Of a DNA stretch of 64,000 nucleotides, positions 27,301 to 35,085 are shown piece after piece. The stretch's first letter is position 1. Each line of letters starts with the position of its first letter. A program made the translations under genes and the position numbers. The DNA is taken from NCBI RefSeq assembly GCF_907177275.1, contig NZ_CAJSLV010000002.1, positions 1 to 64,000 of the forward strand, read 5' to 3'. The notes beneath the pieces were generated by a model. The model was not told the DNA's origin, searched no databases, and saw only the letters and a list, made by a program, of their open reading frames with translations. This DNA is from Actinacidiphila cocklensis (GTDB lineage: Bacteria > Actinomycetota > Actinomycetes > Streptomycetales > Streptomycetaceae).

Positions 27301-27397
27301 CGGTGAGCGGCACGCAGCGGGCGTGCACCGCGGGTCGCAGGCGCTGGCTCAGCATGCGGTCCAGCCGCTGCTCGGTGATGGTGGGGTCGGTGTGCAT
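24341..27397 (-). CDS. Alpha-mannosidase, glycoside hydrolase family 38
   Basis: Enzyme of 1018 residues with no signal peptide, so probably intracellular. The metal-binding motif GHSHIDSAWLWPLRE (His274, Asp276) and the nucleophile Asp386 in WLPDTFGYNAALPQ are intact, followed by the middle helical domain and beta-rich C-terminal domains typical of GH38. It would release mannose from alpha-mannosides or N-glycan fragments imported by the ABC transporter encoded immediately upstream (49 bases). The ROK regulator beyond the importer probably controls the unit. Confidence 0.92.
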   Translation of the reverse strand: MHTDPTITEQRLDRMLSQRLRPAVHARCVPLTVEVWHVPGEPVPVATGLAADFGPARVGDRWGPAWSTSWFKITGRIPQEWAGLPVEAVLDLGFGTTEPGFSAEGLVYRQDGTAVKALNPRNTHLPVTAAAAGGEQLTYYIEAAANPVVMHSGPDQLTFYPTPLGDRAAWLHDADGAGDRDPLYRLRRMDLAVFDAGVFELVQDLDVLGQLMHELPEQSTRRWQLLRAIERALDAIDLQDIGGTAAAAREVLAPALAAPASPSAHRISAIGHSHIDSAWLWPLRETVRKVARTVSSVTQLMDDHPGFRFVMSQAQQLAWLKEHRPEVYARAQEKAKTGQFLPAGSLWVEPDTNITGGESLVRQFVHGKRFYLEEFGVETEEMWLPDTFGYNAALPQLMKLAGVRWFLTQKISWNTTNKFPHHTFWWEGIDGTRIFSHFPPVDTYNSDLSGAEVAHSERNFQDKAATDRSLVPFGYGDGGGGPTREMMARADRLADLEGSPRVAVEAPADFFAKAFADHPDAPVWVGELYLEFHRGTLTSQLATKQGNRRSEHLLREAELWAATAAARTGAPYPYEALDRLWKTVLLHQFHDILPGTSIAWVHREAEQTYREVAAELEELIGSAQRALAGPPGQQGEVVFNAAPHARGGVPALGATPRTRVPGRTPPVADGDGFVLDNGLVRVVVDGRGLVTSAYDITAGREALAPGAVANLLQLHQDFPNKWDAWDIDVFYRNTVRDLTEADEVTVVDGGVRVVRTVGASRIEQTLTLEQGARRLDVDTLVDWHEREKLLKASFPLDVRAAHSTAEIPFGQVERPTHTNTSWEAAKFEVCAHRFLHVGEPGWGAALVNDSTYGHDITRDVRPDGGTTTTVRLSLLRSSRFPDPQAEQGTHRLRYALVVGVEPADAVREGYHLNLPERTVPGSAVVEPLVAVDQEGVVVSAVKLADDRSGDVVVRLYESHGRRVRATLTPGFALGGAVVTDLLERPLPDDGSHEVAGSGVRLSLRPFQILTLRLAVRRD

Positions 27398-27445
27398 GGC
27401 GAAGCCTTCCCGTGGGTCGGGAGTGTCGGTGGTCGTTGCGGGAGG

Positions 27446-28342
27446 TCAGCCCTTGAGCGCGCCGCCCAGGGCGAAGCCGCCGCCGAGCCGGCGGGCGAGG
27501 ACGAGGTAGAGCATCACCACGGGGATGGAGTAGATGATCGAGAAGGCCGACAACTGCCCGTACTGCGTCTGGTCGTGCGCGCTCAGGAAGGTGAACACGC
27601 TGACCGAGGCAGGCAGTTTCTCCGGCGAGAGCAGCAGGATGAAGGGCACGAAGAAGTTGCCCCACATCCCGATGAAGGTGAAGATCGTCACCACGATCAC
27701 GCCGGGCCACATCAGCGGCAGCACGATCCGCCACAGCACCTGCATCGCGTTGGCGCCGTCGATCCTGGCCGCCTCCTCCAGGACCAGCGGCACCCCGTCC
27801 ATGAAGTTCTTCATCAGCCAGATCCCGAACGGCAGTGCCGCCGCGGCCAGGAAGAGCGTCGTACCGGGCATCGAGTCGATCAGGTTGACCTGCACGAACA
27901 TGCTGTACACCGGGATCATCACCGCGGTGATCGGCAGCCCGGTGCTGAAGAGGATGGTGTAGAGGAACGGCCTGCGCAGCCGCGACCTGAACCGCGACAG
28001 CGGATAGGCGGCCAGCACCGAGCACACCACGCACAGCAGGGTGCCGCCGCCGCACATCAGCAGGCCGTTGAGCATCGGCCGGTAGGTGGTGTCGGTGTTG
28101 AGGATCTGCCGGAAGTTGTCACCGGTCGGCGACGGCACGGTCAGCTTGAAGCTGCCGTGCGCGTTGACCGAGGCCAGCAGCATCCACAGCAGCGGCACCA
28201 GATACAGCGCGGAGAAGACCAGCAGGGAGGCGTTGACGGCGATCCGGCCGGTCGCCACCCGCCGCCTGCGGGTGCCGCCGACCGCCTGCCGGTCGGCTTC
28301 CGGGCGGACCCGTACCGCCCGCGGACTGCTCGTGACGGCCAT
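27446..28342 (-). CDS. Carbohydrate ABC transporter permease (MalG type)
   Basis: Permease of 298 residues with a basic 40-residue N-terminus and six membrane helices. The EAA loop is LVLEEAARIDGANAMQVLWRI. It starts at an ATG overlapping the previous stop (TGATG) and precedes the GH38 gene. It works with the neighbouring permease and binding lipoprotein in the uptake of presumably mannosyl oligosaccharides. A longer frame extending upstream overlaps the first permease and was not used. Confidence 0.9.
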   Translation of the reverse strand: MAVTSSPRAVRVRPEADRQAVGGTRRRRVATGRIAVNASLLVFSALYLVPLLWMLLASVNAHGSFKLTVPSPTGDNFRQILNTDTTYRPMLNGLLMCGGGTLLCVVCSVLAAYPLSRFRSRLRRPFLYTILFSTGLPITAVMIPVYSMFVQVNLIDSMPGTTLFLAAAALPFGIWLMKNFMDGVPLVLEEAARIDGANAMQVLWRIVLPLMWPGVIVVTIFTFIGMWGNFFVPFILLLSPEKLPASVSVFTFLSAHDQTQYGQLSAFSIIYSIPVVMLYLVLARRLGGGFALGGALKG

Positions 28343-29250
28343 CAGTCCTCCTCCATCTTGAGCATCCGGATGTAGACGACCGAGAACAGCGCGCCCACCA
28401 CCAGCAGCACCAGCGCGACGGCCGTGCCGTACCCGATCAGGCTGCTGGTGAAGGCCTGCTGGTACATGAACACCGGCAGCGTCTCGGTCTTGTTGCCGGG
28501 ACCGCCGCGGGTCATGGTGTAGATCAGGCCGAAGACCGACAGCGTCTGCAGGGTGATCAGCATCAGGTTGGTCATCACCGAGCGACGGATCACCGGCAGC
28601 GTCACCCGCCACAGCCGCTGCCAGGGACCGGCGCCGTCCACCTCGGCCGCCTCCACCAGCTCCTGCGGGACGTCGTTGAGCGCGGCGGAGTACACCAGCA
28701 TCGAGAAGGCCGTGCCGCGCCACACGTTGGCCAGGCACACCGCCAGGATCGGCAGGGTGTACAGCCAGTTCTGCTGCGGCAGGTGCAGCCCGCGCAGGAT
28801 CGCGTTGAGCGAGCCCTGCTGGAAGAAGAAGGCGTACATCAGGTAGCCCGCCACCACCTCGGGCAGCACCCAGGCGGCGATCACCACCGTGCTGGTGACG
28901 GCCCGGACCGGCCGGGTGGCCTTCTCCATCAGCACCGCCAGCGCGAGCCCCAGGGTGTTCTGCCCGACGACGGCCGAGCCGACCACGAACACCAGGGTGA
29001 GCACGACCGCGTTGACGAAGTCCGAGTCGCCGAAGGCCCGGGTGAAGTTGTCGAAGCCGACGAAGTGGGTGCCGGACGCACCGGTGAGCTGCATGTCGGT
29101 GAACGCGTAGTAGACGCAGTACGCGATCGGTCCGGCCAGGAAGACCGCGAGCAGCACCACGGCCGGCAGCAGCGGCATGCCGCGCAGCAGACCGCCCACC
29201 GCCCGGCCGCGGCGCGGCCCGGCGGTGGCGGTGGCGGCGGACGAGGTCAC
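28342..29250 (-). CDS. Carbohydrate ABC transporter permease (MalF type)
   Basis: Permease of 302 residues, with the first helix at about 30-50 and the EAA loop ELVEAAEVDGAGPWQRLWRV. The GTG start at 29250 overlaps the stop of the binding-protein gene by four bases. It is the first membrane subunit of the mannoside importer. As in the other importers here, no ATPase gene is present in the operon. Confidence 0.9.
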   Translation of the reverse strand: MTSSAATATAGPRRGRAVGGLLRGMPLLPAVVLLAVFLAGPIAYCVYYAFTDMQLTGASGTHFVGFDNFTRAFGDSDFVNAVVLTLVFVVGSAVVGQNTLGLALAVLMEKATRPVRAVTSTVVIAAWVLPEVVAGYLMYAFFFQQGSLNAILRGLHLPQQNWLYTLPILAVCLANVWRGTAFSMLVYSAALNDVPQELVEAAEVDGAGPWQRLWRVTLPVIRRSVMTNLMLITLQTLSVFGLIYTMTRGGPGNKTETLPVFMYQQAFTSSLIGYGTAVALVLLVVGALFSVVYIRMLKMEED

Positions 29251-30632
29251 TGCGCGCCCTGGACGGTCTTGTCGGCGCCGACCGCGGTCTTCACGTCGCT
29301 GTCGAAGGTGCCGGCCGCCTTGTCCACCGACGCCTGACCTGTGGTCACCGCCTCCATGGCCTTCTGGATGGAGCTGGAGACCTGGGTGTACGCGGGCAGG
29401 CCGGGACGGTAGAAGGTGTCGGGGACCAGCGCGCTGAAGAACTCGTTGGTGGGCAGCGCCTTCAGATACGCCGGGTCGGTCGCCACGTCGGTGCGCACCG
29501 CGATGGTGGCGTTGACGCTGTTCCACTGAGCCGAGTTGGCCTTGGTCTCCAGGAACTGGATGAACTTCCAGGCCAGATCGGGACTCTTCGCCTTGGCCGG
29601 GATCGACCAGGCCCAGCCGCCCGACATGCTGACCTTGCCGCTGCCCTGGCCGCTCTGCGTCGGCATCGCCGCCATGCCCATCGTGGTCTCCCACTGCGGC
29701 CACGGCTCGGGGCCGGTGCGGATCCAGTTGTTGGGCATCCAGGAGCCGTCGATGTCGATCGCCAGCTTGCCCTGCGGGATCATCTCGGTGCCCACCGCGG
29801 CCTGGAAGTTGGCGCCCAGCGCCTGCTGCGCGGACGGGCCGAGGCCCTCGCTGAACACCGTGTGCACGAAGTTCAGCGCGTCCTTGAAGCCCTTGCTGCC
29901 GACGACCCACTTCTGCTGCTTGGTGTCGTACAGCGAGTCGTTGGCCGCGGGCGTGCCGTACAGCAGCATCTCGAAGCCCTGCATCGAGGACGCCTCGCCG
30001 CCGGCCACGCCGGTGTAGACGTTCAGCGGCGCCACCCCGGGGACCTTGGCCTTGACCGTACGGGCCGCGGTCAGCACGTCGTCCCAGGTCTTCGGCTGCC
30101 AGGGGACGGCGATGCCGGCCTGCGCGAAGAGCTGCTTGTTGTACCAGATGCCGCGGGTGTCGGTGTTGTCGGGCACGCCGTAGGTCTTGCCGTCGGCGGC
30201 GTACTTCATCGCGGCCTTGGCGGGCGCAGCGAAGCTGGCCCAGTCCTGCCAGGTGTTCAGGTAGGTGTCCAGCGGCTTGAGATAGCCGCCCGCCACATCG
30301 GAGTTGATGGTGGCGGTGTCCTCGTAGACCAGGTCGGGCGCGGTCGCGGGGGAGCGCATCATCAGCTGGATCTTGGTGTAGTAGTCGTTCTCGCTCGCGG
30401 TCACCGGGACGAGCTTCACCGTGGTGCCGGGGTTGGCCTTCTCGAACTGGTCGACCATCGGTCCGAGGAAGCCGGCCTGGACCTTGTTGCTGTTGTTGAG
30501 CTGCTGCTGGTAGACGACCTTGATCGTCTTGCCGGAGCTGCCGCCGGAGTCCGACCCACAGCCTGACAACGTTGCCGCACACACGGTCGTGACAGCCGCT
30601 ATCGCGGTTGCCGCGAGAAGTCTCGTTCGCAC
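29247..30632 (-). CDS. Sugar-binding lipoprotein of ABC importer
   Basis: Solute-binding protein of 461 residues. The signal sequence ends in the lipobox LSGC (Cys at about 25), followed by a Gly/Ser linker and a family 1 binding fold (KTWDDVLTAARTVKAK; many Trp and Tyr residues for sugar stacking, for example SMSGGWAWSIP). First gene of the four-gene importer/GH38 operon, divergent from the ROK regulator. The mannoside substrate is inferred from the GH38 neighbour. Confidence 0.9.
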   Translation of the reverse strand: MRTRLLAATAIAAVTTVCAATLSGCGSDSGGSSGKTIKVVYQQQLNNSNKVQAGFLGPMVDQFEKANPGTTVKLVPVTASENDYYTKIQLMMRSPATAPDLVYEDTATINSDVAGGYLKPLDTYLNTWQDWASFAAPAKAAMKYAADGKTYGVPDNTDTRGIWYNKQLFAQAGIAVPWQPKTWDDVLTAARTVKAKVPGVAPLNVYTGVAGGEASSMQGFEMLLYGTPAANDSLYDTKQQKWVVGSKGFKDALNFVHTVFSEGLGPSAQQALGANFQAAVGTEMIPQGKLAIDIDGSWMPNNWIRTGPEPWPQWETTMGMAAMPTQSGQGSGKVSMSGGWAWSIPAKAKSPDLAWKFIQFLETKANSAQWNSVNATIAVRTDVATDPAYLKALPTNEFFSALVPDTFYRPGLPAYTQVSSSIQKAMEAVTTGQASVDKAAGTFDSDVKTAVGADKTVQGAQ

Positions 30633-30752
30633 GTATGCCTCCGGTGAAAGAACCCGAGTCGGCCCGCAACGGTTGCGGGCAGCGCGGGGGTTGCCCGGTG
30701 GGACGACCCCGAATCAGCAGGGCGCCCGTGCCCTGGCATGTCGGCGAAGCTA

Positions 30753-30792
30753 AATCCAATGGATTGAGTAAGTCAACGCATGTGACATGTAA
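30753..30792. promoter_or_regulatory. Inverted repeats in the ROK/importer intergenic region
   Basis: The 219-base gap between divergent genes contains an AT-richer island. It holds AATCCA-A-TGGATT (30753-30765), TTGA-GTAAG-TCAA (30764-30776) and ACATGT near 30785-30790. These are candidates for the ROK regulator operator and for the divergent promoters; no consensus is known to me for this branch, so the assignment is positional inference. Confidence 0.5.
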
Positions 30793-30851
30793 ACTTCGCC
30801 GCGAGCCGCGCCGAGTGGCATGCCGGGGGGCGGAGGAGGAGGCGGGGAAGG

Positions 30852-32084
30852 GTGACTCAGGGAACCAACCTTCCGCGGGTCGGGGGGTACAACCAGGCGG
30901 TCGTCCTGGACGCGATACGCACCGCGGGTCCGGTCAGCCGGGTGGAACTGGCCCCGCTCACCGGTCTGACCAGCCAGACCGTCTCTAACGTGGTGCGCAG
31001 GCTGCTGGACGCGGGACTGGTCTCCGAGTCCGGCTACGCCCCCTCCAACGGCGGCAAGCGCCGCACCCTGCTCTCGCCGCGGGCCGACGGCGCCTACGCG
31101 GTCGGCGTGCAACTCGACCCGGACGCCGCGGTGATCGTGGTCGTCGACCTCGCGGGCGAGGTGCTGGCCGACCGCCGGGTCAAACTCCCCGACGGCGCGG
31201 AACCCGCCGACCTGGTCACCCGGATCGCCGCCGCCGCCCAGCGGCTCACCGCCAGGACCGGGATCGACCCGGCCCGGCTGCTCGGCACCGGCATCGCCGC
31301 GCCAGGACCGATCGACGGGCCGGCCGGCGCCGTCGTCTCACCGCCCAACTTCGCGGGCTGGGGCCGGGTGCCGCTGCGGGAGATGTTCGCGACCGCCACG
31401 GGCATGCCGGTCGCGATGGACAACGACGCCACCGCCGCGGCCATCGGCGAACGCTGGATCGGCGGCAAGGAGCGGGCCGGCAGCTTCCTGTTCATCTACC
31501 TCGGCACCGGGGTCGGCGCGGGCATCGTCCTCAACAACACGGTGCTGCACGGCGATTCGGGCAACGCGGGGGAGTTCGGCCACATAGCCGTCGACGCCGA
31601 GGGGATCACCTGCGACTGCGGCAGCACGAACTGCGTCGGCCCCTACGTCAGTCCCGCCGGTGTCATCGGCGAACTCTTCGACCTGCACGGGCGCGCTGCC
31701 GCCGAGCGCATCGGGCTGACCGGCGCGGCGGACTGCGTCCACCGCGACTGGAAGACCCTGCGGCAGGCGGTCCGCCGCGGTGACCCGGCTGCCCGCGACG
31801 TCGTCCAGCGCGCCGGCCGCCGCTTCGGCCAGGCCGCGCGCGGCGCGGTCGCGCTGCTCGACGTCGACCGGGTCGTCGTCGGCGGCGAGGCGGTACGCGG
31901 CATCGAGCAGATCATCTGCGAGGAGATCGACGCGGCGGTCAACGCGACGTCGGTGGCCCGGGCGATCCGGCGGATCGCCGTCGAGCAGAGCGTGATCGGC
32001 GAGGCGGTGGGGGCGGTGGGGGCGGCGTCGCTGATCCTGCACGGGAACTATGCGCCGGGGTGGCGCATGCTCACCCAGCCGTAG
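30852..32084 (+). CDS. ROK-family transcriptional regulator
   Basis: Regulator of 410 residues. An N-terminal winged helix (about 10-60: NQAVVLDAIRTAGPVSRVEL, LTSQTVSNVVRRLLDAG) is followed by a ROK sugar-kinase-like domain with GTGIAAPGPIDG, FLFIYLGTGVGAGIV and the zinc motif CDCGSTNCVG. The kinase-like active-site region is present, but family regulators normally only bind sugar. It is divergent from the mannoside importer operon and probably represses it. GGGGAAGG precedes the GTG start. Confidence 0.9.
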   Translation: MTQGTNLPRVGGYNQAVVLDAIRTAGPVSRVELAPLTGLTSQTVSNVVRRLLDAGLVSESGYAPSNGGKRRTLLSPRADGAYAVGVQLDPDAAVIVVVDLAGEVLADRRVKLPDGAEPADLVTRIAAAAQRLTARTGIDPARLLGTGIAAPGPIDGPAGAVVSPPNFAGWGRVPLREMFATATGMPVAMDNDATAAAIGERWIGGKERAGSFLFIYLGTGVGAGIVLNNTVLHGDSGNAGEFGHIAVDAEGITCDCGSTNCVGPYVSPAGVIGELFDLHGRAAAERIGLTGAADCVHRDWKTLRQAVRRGDPAARDVVQRAGRRFGQAARGAVALLDVDRVVVGGEAVRGIEQIICEEIDAAVNATSVARAIRRIAVEQSVIGEAVGAVGAASLILHGNYAPGWRMLTQP

Positions 32085-32115
32085 GCTGGTCTTCGGGGTT
32101 TACGGGTGTGCTATC

Positions 32116-32129
32116 GGCCCGCACGGGCC
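32116..32129. terminator. Short hairpin after the ROK gene
   Basis: Six-base perfect arms GGCCCG and CGGGCC with a two-base loop, 31 bases after the ROK stop codon. Together with the adjacent Streptomyces-type repeat it separates the convergent ROK and DinB-like genes. Confidence 0.4.
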
Positions 32130-32132
32130 CGC

Positions 32133-32190
32133 CGTCGTCGTCGTCGTCGTTGCGCGCGCAGTTCCCCGCGCCCCTGGCTGATTGCCCCCT
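32133..32190. repeat. CGT microsatellite plus copy of the GCAGTTCCCCGCGCCCCT repeat
   Basis: Six consecutive CGT triplets at 32133-32150 run into GCGCGCGCAGTTCCCCGCGCC and then GATTGCCCCC. This matches the left inner arm and outer arm of the foldback at 16988-17171, but as one half only. It lies between convergent genes. The rest of the 224-base gap shows no gene. Confidence 0.65.
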
Positions 32191-32308
32191 GCGCTGGGTG
32201 TGCCCGGGGACGAGGTTGGGGTCGGTATGCGGCAGATGCGGTGCCTGCGGGTACCGGATCACCGTGTTCACACGGCCAACTCGTAGGATTGCAGGCCCGC
32301 CCCGGTCT

Positions 32309-32866
32309 CTAGACGGTGAAATCCCTGGGTGCGTTCTCGCCCACCAGGCCGTCCACCGCCTCGCGAAGAATGTCGGCGTGACCGGTGTGTCGCGCGTACT
32401 CCTCGATCATGTCCAGGAGCATGTCGCGGACGCTGGGTATGCGACCGTTCGGCCAGGTGAACGAGGCCGGCCCGTCGAGCCCACGCTCCTTGACGACCTC
32501 GGCCACCAGTTGCCGTGACCGCTCGACCGCGGCACGCCACACCGCATAGACGTCCTCCGGAGTGTCCACGGCCCCGGTCCGCCATTCCCAGTCGGAGTCA
32601 GCGTCGAAGTCCACAGCGTCCCAGGGGGCACCGTACTCACGACCGGCCAGCTTCACCGCCAGCCAGTCCGCCTCGACCAAGGCCACGTGCTTGACGAGGC
32701 CACCGAGCGTCATCGAGCTGGCGGCCGTGGTCGCCCGCAGCCCGGCGGCATCGAGCCCGTGCGTCTTCCAGGCGAAGGTCCGTCGGTTGCGCTCAAGTAC
32801 CGAGCACAGGGCCTCCGCCTCGGAAGCGGTCGTGGACGGGGGTGACTGGGGAGTTGGTTCGCTCAT
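32309..32866 (-). CDS. DinB-superfamily (DUF664/MDMPI-like) protein
   Basis: Protein of 185 residues. The four-helix DinB-like fold is suggested by LGGLVKHVALVEADWL, the central WRTGAVDTPEDVYAVWRAA and MLLDMIEEYARHTGHADILREAVDG, which carries the metal-type HxxxH-like positions seen in mycothiol-dependent or mini-circle family proteins. Function in this branch is unproven; many act as mycothiol transferases. Start taken at the ATG at 32866; an in-frame ATG at 32896 is possible. Convergent with ROK. Confidence 0.8.
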   Translation of the reverse strand: MSEPTPQSPPSTTASEAEALCSVLERNRRTFAWKTHGLDAAGLRATTAASSMTLGGLVKHVALVEADWLAVKLAGREYGAPWDAVDFDADSDWEWRTGAVDTPEDVYAVWRAAVERSRQLVAEVVKERGLDGPASFTWPNGRIPSVRDMLLDMIEEYARHTGHADILREAVDGLVGENAPRDFTV

Positions 32867-33000
32867 GGGTGGGAGCGTAGTCAGCTGCTCTGACATCGTC
32901 CCGGCTCAAGATCGCTCCGTCCTGACCAAGGGCTTCCTCGCCAGGACCAGCTTCGACTTCACTTCCCGTCGGTGTCGGCGGGAAGTGAAGCGTCCTCTTT

Positions 33001-33271
33001 CGCTGGGTCTTCGGCGACATCGTCAGCAGCTACGGTGCCGAGGACCTTACGGCCGTGTCCCGCATCGCTGATGGTCCTGACGTGTGGTTCGCTCAGGCGG
33101 TACTCGACCACGGGTAGTGAGATCCTGGTCGGCCTCGTGGACGAAGTGATCGCTATCTGGGACGGTCAGCCGGCGCGGGGCTATGGCGGTACCGCCGATG
33201 TCGTCCGCTACGCCGAGAACGTCGGGGTAGCGGTGCGGGTTGTCTGGCCTGAGGGAGCGGTCCGAGACTGA
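33001..33271 (+). pseudogene. Decayed fragment, probable SLOG-like nucleotide-binding protein
   Basis: Frame 1 (33001-33117) reads WVFGDIVSSYG, then DGPDVWFAQAVLDHG, and hits TAG TGA. The adjacent frame from 33113 continues with GSEILVGLVDEVIAIWDGQ and GYGGTADVVRYAENVG, ending WPEGAVRD and a stop at 33271. From memory, intact actinomycete relatives carry these two blocks in one frame with roughly 50 residues between them, so this looks like a remnant with an internal deletion and a frameshift and no N-terminus. Family name is tentative. The surrounding gap 32867-33459 holds otherwise only repeats. Confidence 0.6.
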
Positions 33272-33338
33272 CCGCGGCTACCTGGCGGAACGAACGGCGT
33301 GGTGAAGCATCCGCACGTACGGCGCCGTCGTGGCTGAG

Positions 33339-33384
33339 GGCGGTTGAGCGGAGCGTCAGGCAGCCAAAGCTCCGCCCAACCGCC
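33339..33384. terminator. Long hairpin downstream of gnd
   Basis: Sixteen-base arms GGCGGTTGAGCGGAGC and GCTCCGCCCAACCGCC, with one mismatch that would be a G-U pair, and a 14-base loop. It lies about 75 bases beyond the gnd stop on the side towards which gnd is transcribed. Confidence 0.6.
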
Positions 33385-33407
33385 GATCACACAGCGCGCC
33401 ATGAGGC

Positions 33408-33450
33408 TCGCCTCTGCAGAGAGGGCGAGCGCTTCTCAGGGGCGCGGGGC
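33408..33450. repeat. Relic of the GGGGCGCGGGG repeat family
   Basis: GCTCGCC and GGGCGAGC flank TCTGCAGAGA, and TCAGGGGCGCGGGG follows. This resembles the loop plus right inner arm of the foldback at 16988-17171 (CTCTGTACAGAGGG followed by AGGGGCGCGGGG). Partial and diverged. Confidence 0.5.
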
Positions 33451-33459
33451 GTGCGGGGG

Positions 33460-34959
33460 TCAGGAGGGGGTGACCTCGGGGCGGTCGGGGGTTGCCCAGA
33501 GGGTGTGGAAGGTGCCGGGGCGGTCGGTCCTGCGGTAGGTGTGGGCGCCGAAGAAGTCGCGCTGGCCCTGGATGAGCGCGGCGGGGAGGCGCTGCGCGCG
33601 CAGGCTGTCGTAGTAGGCGAGCGCCGCGGAGAAGCCCGGGGTGGGGATGCCCAGTTCCACCGCCGTGCTCACCACCCGCCGCCAGGCGCTCTGCGCGCCC
33701 CGCAGCGCCTCGCCGAAGTGCTCGTCGATCAGCAGCGTCGGCAGGTCGGGCCTGGCGTCGAACGCCGCCCTGATCCGGTCGAGGAAGGCGGCACGGATGA
33801 TGCAGCCCGCCCGCCAGATCGCCGCGACCCGGCCCTGGTCGACGTTCCAGCCGTACTCGGCGCTGCCGGCCGCGATCTGGTGGAAGCCCTGCGCGTAGGC
33901 GACGATCTTCGAGGCGTACAGCGCCTGCTCGACGTCGTCCGCGAAGCGGTCGTAGGCGGCGCTGTCCAGCAGCGTCGGCGTCGGACCCGGCAGCTCGCGC
34001 GCGGCCTCGCGCAGGTCCGCGTGGCCGGAGACGGACCGCGCGAACACCGCCTCGGCGATGCCGCTGACCGGCACCCCGAGGTCCAGCGCGGTCTGCACCG
34101 TCCAGCGCCCGGTGCCCTTCTGCTCCGCCTGGTCGAGCACGATGTCGACGAACGGCCGGTCGGTGCCGGCGTCGGTGTGCGCCAGCACCTGCGCGGTGAT
34201 CTCGATGAGGTACGAGTCCAGGCGGCCCTGGTTCCAGCCGCGGAAGACGTCCGCGATCTTCGCCGGCGGCAGGTCGAGCGCGTACCGCAGCAGGTCGTAG
34301 GCCTCGGCGATGAGCTGCATGTCGGCGTACTCGATGCCGTTGTGGACCATCTTGACGAAGTGCCCGGCGCCGTCGGGGCCGATGTGGGCCACGCACGGCG
34401 AGCCGTCGTCGGCCTTGGCCGAGATGGCCTCCAGCATCGGCGCGAGCGCCTCGTAGGACTCGGCGGAGCCGCCCGGCATGATGCTCGGGCCGTGCAGCGC
34501 GCCCTCCTCGCCGCCGGAGACGCCGCTGCCGACGAAGTGGATGCCGCGCTCGCGCAGCTCCTTCTCCCGGCGCCGGGTGTCGGCGAAGTGCGCGTTGCCC
34601 GCGTCCACGATGATGTCGCCGGGCTCCAGCAGCGGCGCGAACTCCGAGATCACCGCGTCGGTCGGCTCGCCCGCCTTGACCATGACGATGATCCGCCGCG
34701 GCCGCTCCAGCGAGGCCACGAAGTCCTCGGCGCTCTCGGACGGCACGAAGGTGCCCTCCCCACCGAACTCCTCGACCAGGGCGCGGGTACGGGCGGCCGT
34801 GCGGTTGTGGACCGCGGTGGCGTAGCCGTTACGCGCGAGGTTGCGGGCCAGGTTGCGGCCCATCACGGCCAGCCCGGTCACCCCGATCTGCGCTGTGCCC
34901 TGCGGCGTGCCGCCGCCCGGTCCCTTGCTGTTCTGCGCCGCCTGGTCTGCGGAGGCCAT
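33460..34959 (-). CDS. gnd: 6-phosphogluconate dehydrogenase, decarboxylating
   Basis: Pentose phosphate pathway enzyme of 499 residues that oxidises 6-phosphogluconate to ribulose 5-phosphate and CO2 with NADP. The Rossmann motif GLAVMGRNLARNLARNGY (about 30-47), the substrate motif GSGVSGGEEGALHGPSIMPGG (split by helix) and the catalytic lysine in KMVHNGIEYADMQLIAEAY are present, followed by the all-helical C-terminal domain ending in a YRRTDRPGTFHT-type tail. An extra N-terminal 22 residues are Gln/Gly-rich. This is the long, dimeric form; actinomycetes often also have a shorter form. Confidence 0.95.
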   Translation of the reverse strand: MASADQAAQNSKGPGGGTPQGTAQIGVTGLAVMGRNLARNLARNGYATAVHNRTAARTRALVEEFGGEGTFVPSESAEDFVASLERPRRIIVMVKAGEPTDAVISEFAPLLEPGDIIVDAGNAHFADTRRREKELRERGIHFVGSGVSGGEEGALHGPSIMPGGSAESYEALAPMLEAISAKADDGSPCVAHIGPDGAGHFVKMVHNGIEYADMQLIAEAYDLLRYALDLPPAKIADVFRGWNQGRLDSYLIEITAQVLAHTDAGTDRPFVDIVLDQAEQKGTGRWTVQTALDLGVPVSGIAEAVFARSVSGHADLREAARELPGPTPTLLDSAAYDRFADDVEQALYASKIVAYAQGFHQIAAGSAEYGWNVDQGRVAAIWRAGCIIRAAFLDRIRAAFDARPDLPTLLIDEHFGEALRGAQSAWRRVVSTAVELGIPTPGFSAALAYYDSLRAQRLPAALIQGQRDFFGAHTYRRTDRPGTFHTLWATPDRPEVTPS

Positions 34960-35085
34960 GGGTCCACCCTTTGTCGTATCGCCGGATGCCGTGCTGCGGA
35001 CGGTGCTACAGGCTGCTCCCTGCTCACGATTATGTCCGAAGGACCCTGCCGGAACAGATAAGGCGCGGCGCGTCGGGCGTACCCT

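Noticed and set aside
24422..28375. Open frame of 1317 codons on the plus strand opposite the GH38 and permease genes
   Set aside because: Antisense to two well-supported genes; composition dominated by Arg, Gly, Val and Gln with no motif. Such shadows are expected at this GC content.
32133..32150. CGT triplets considered as the start of a CRISPR or regulatory array
   Set aside because: A simple trinucleotide run without spaced repeats; no cas genes nearby.
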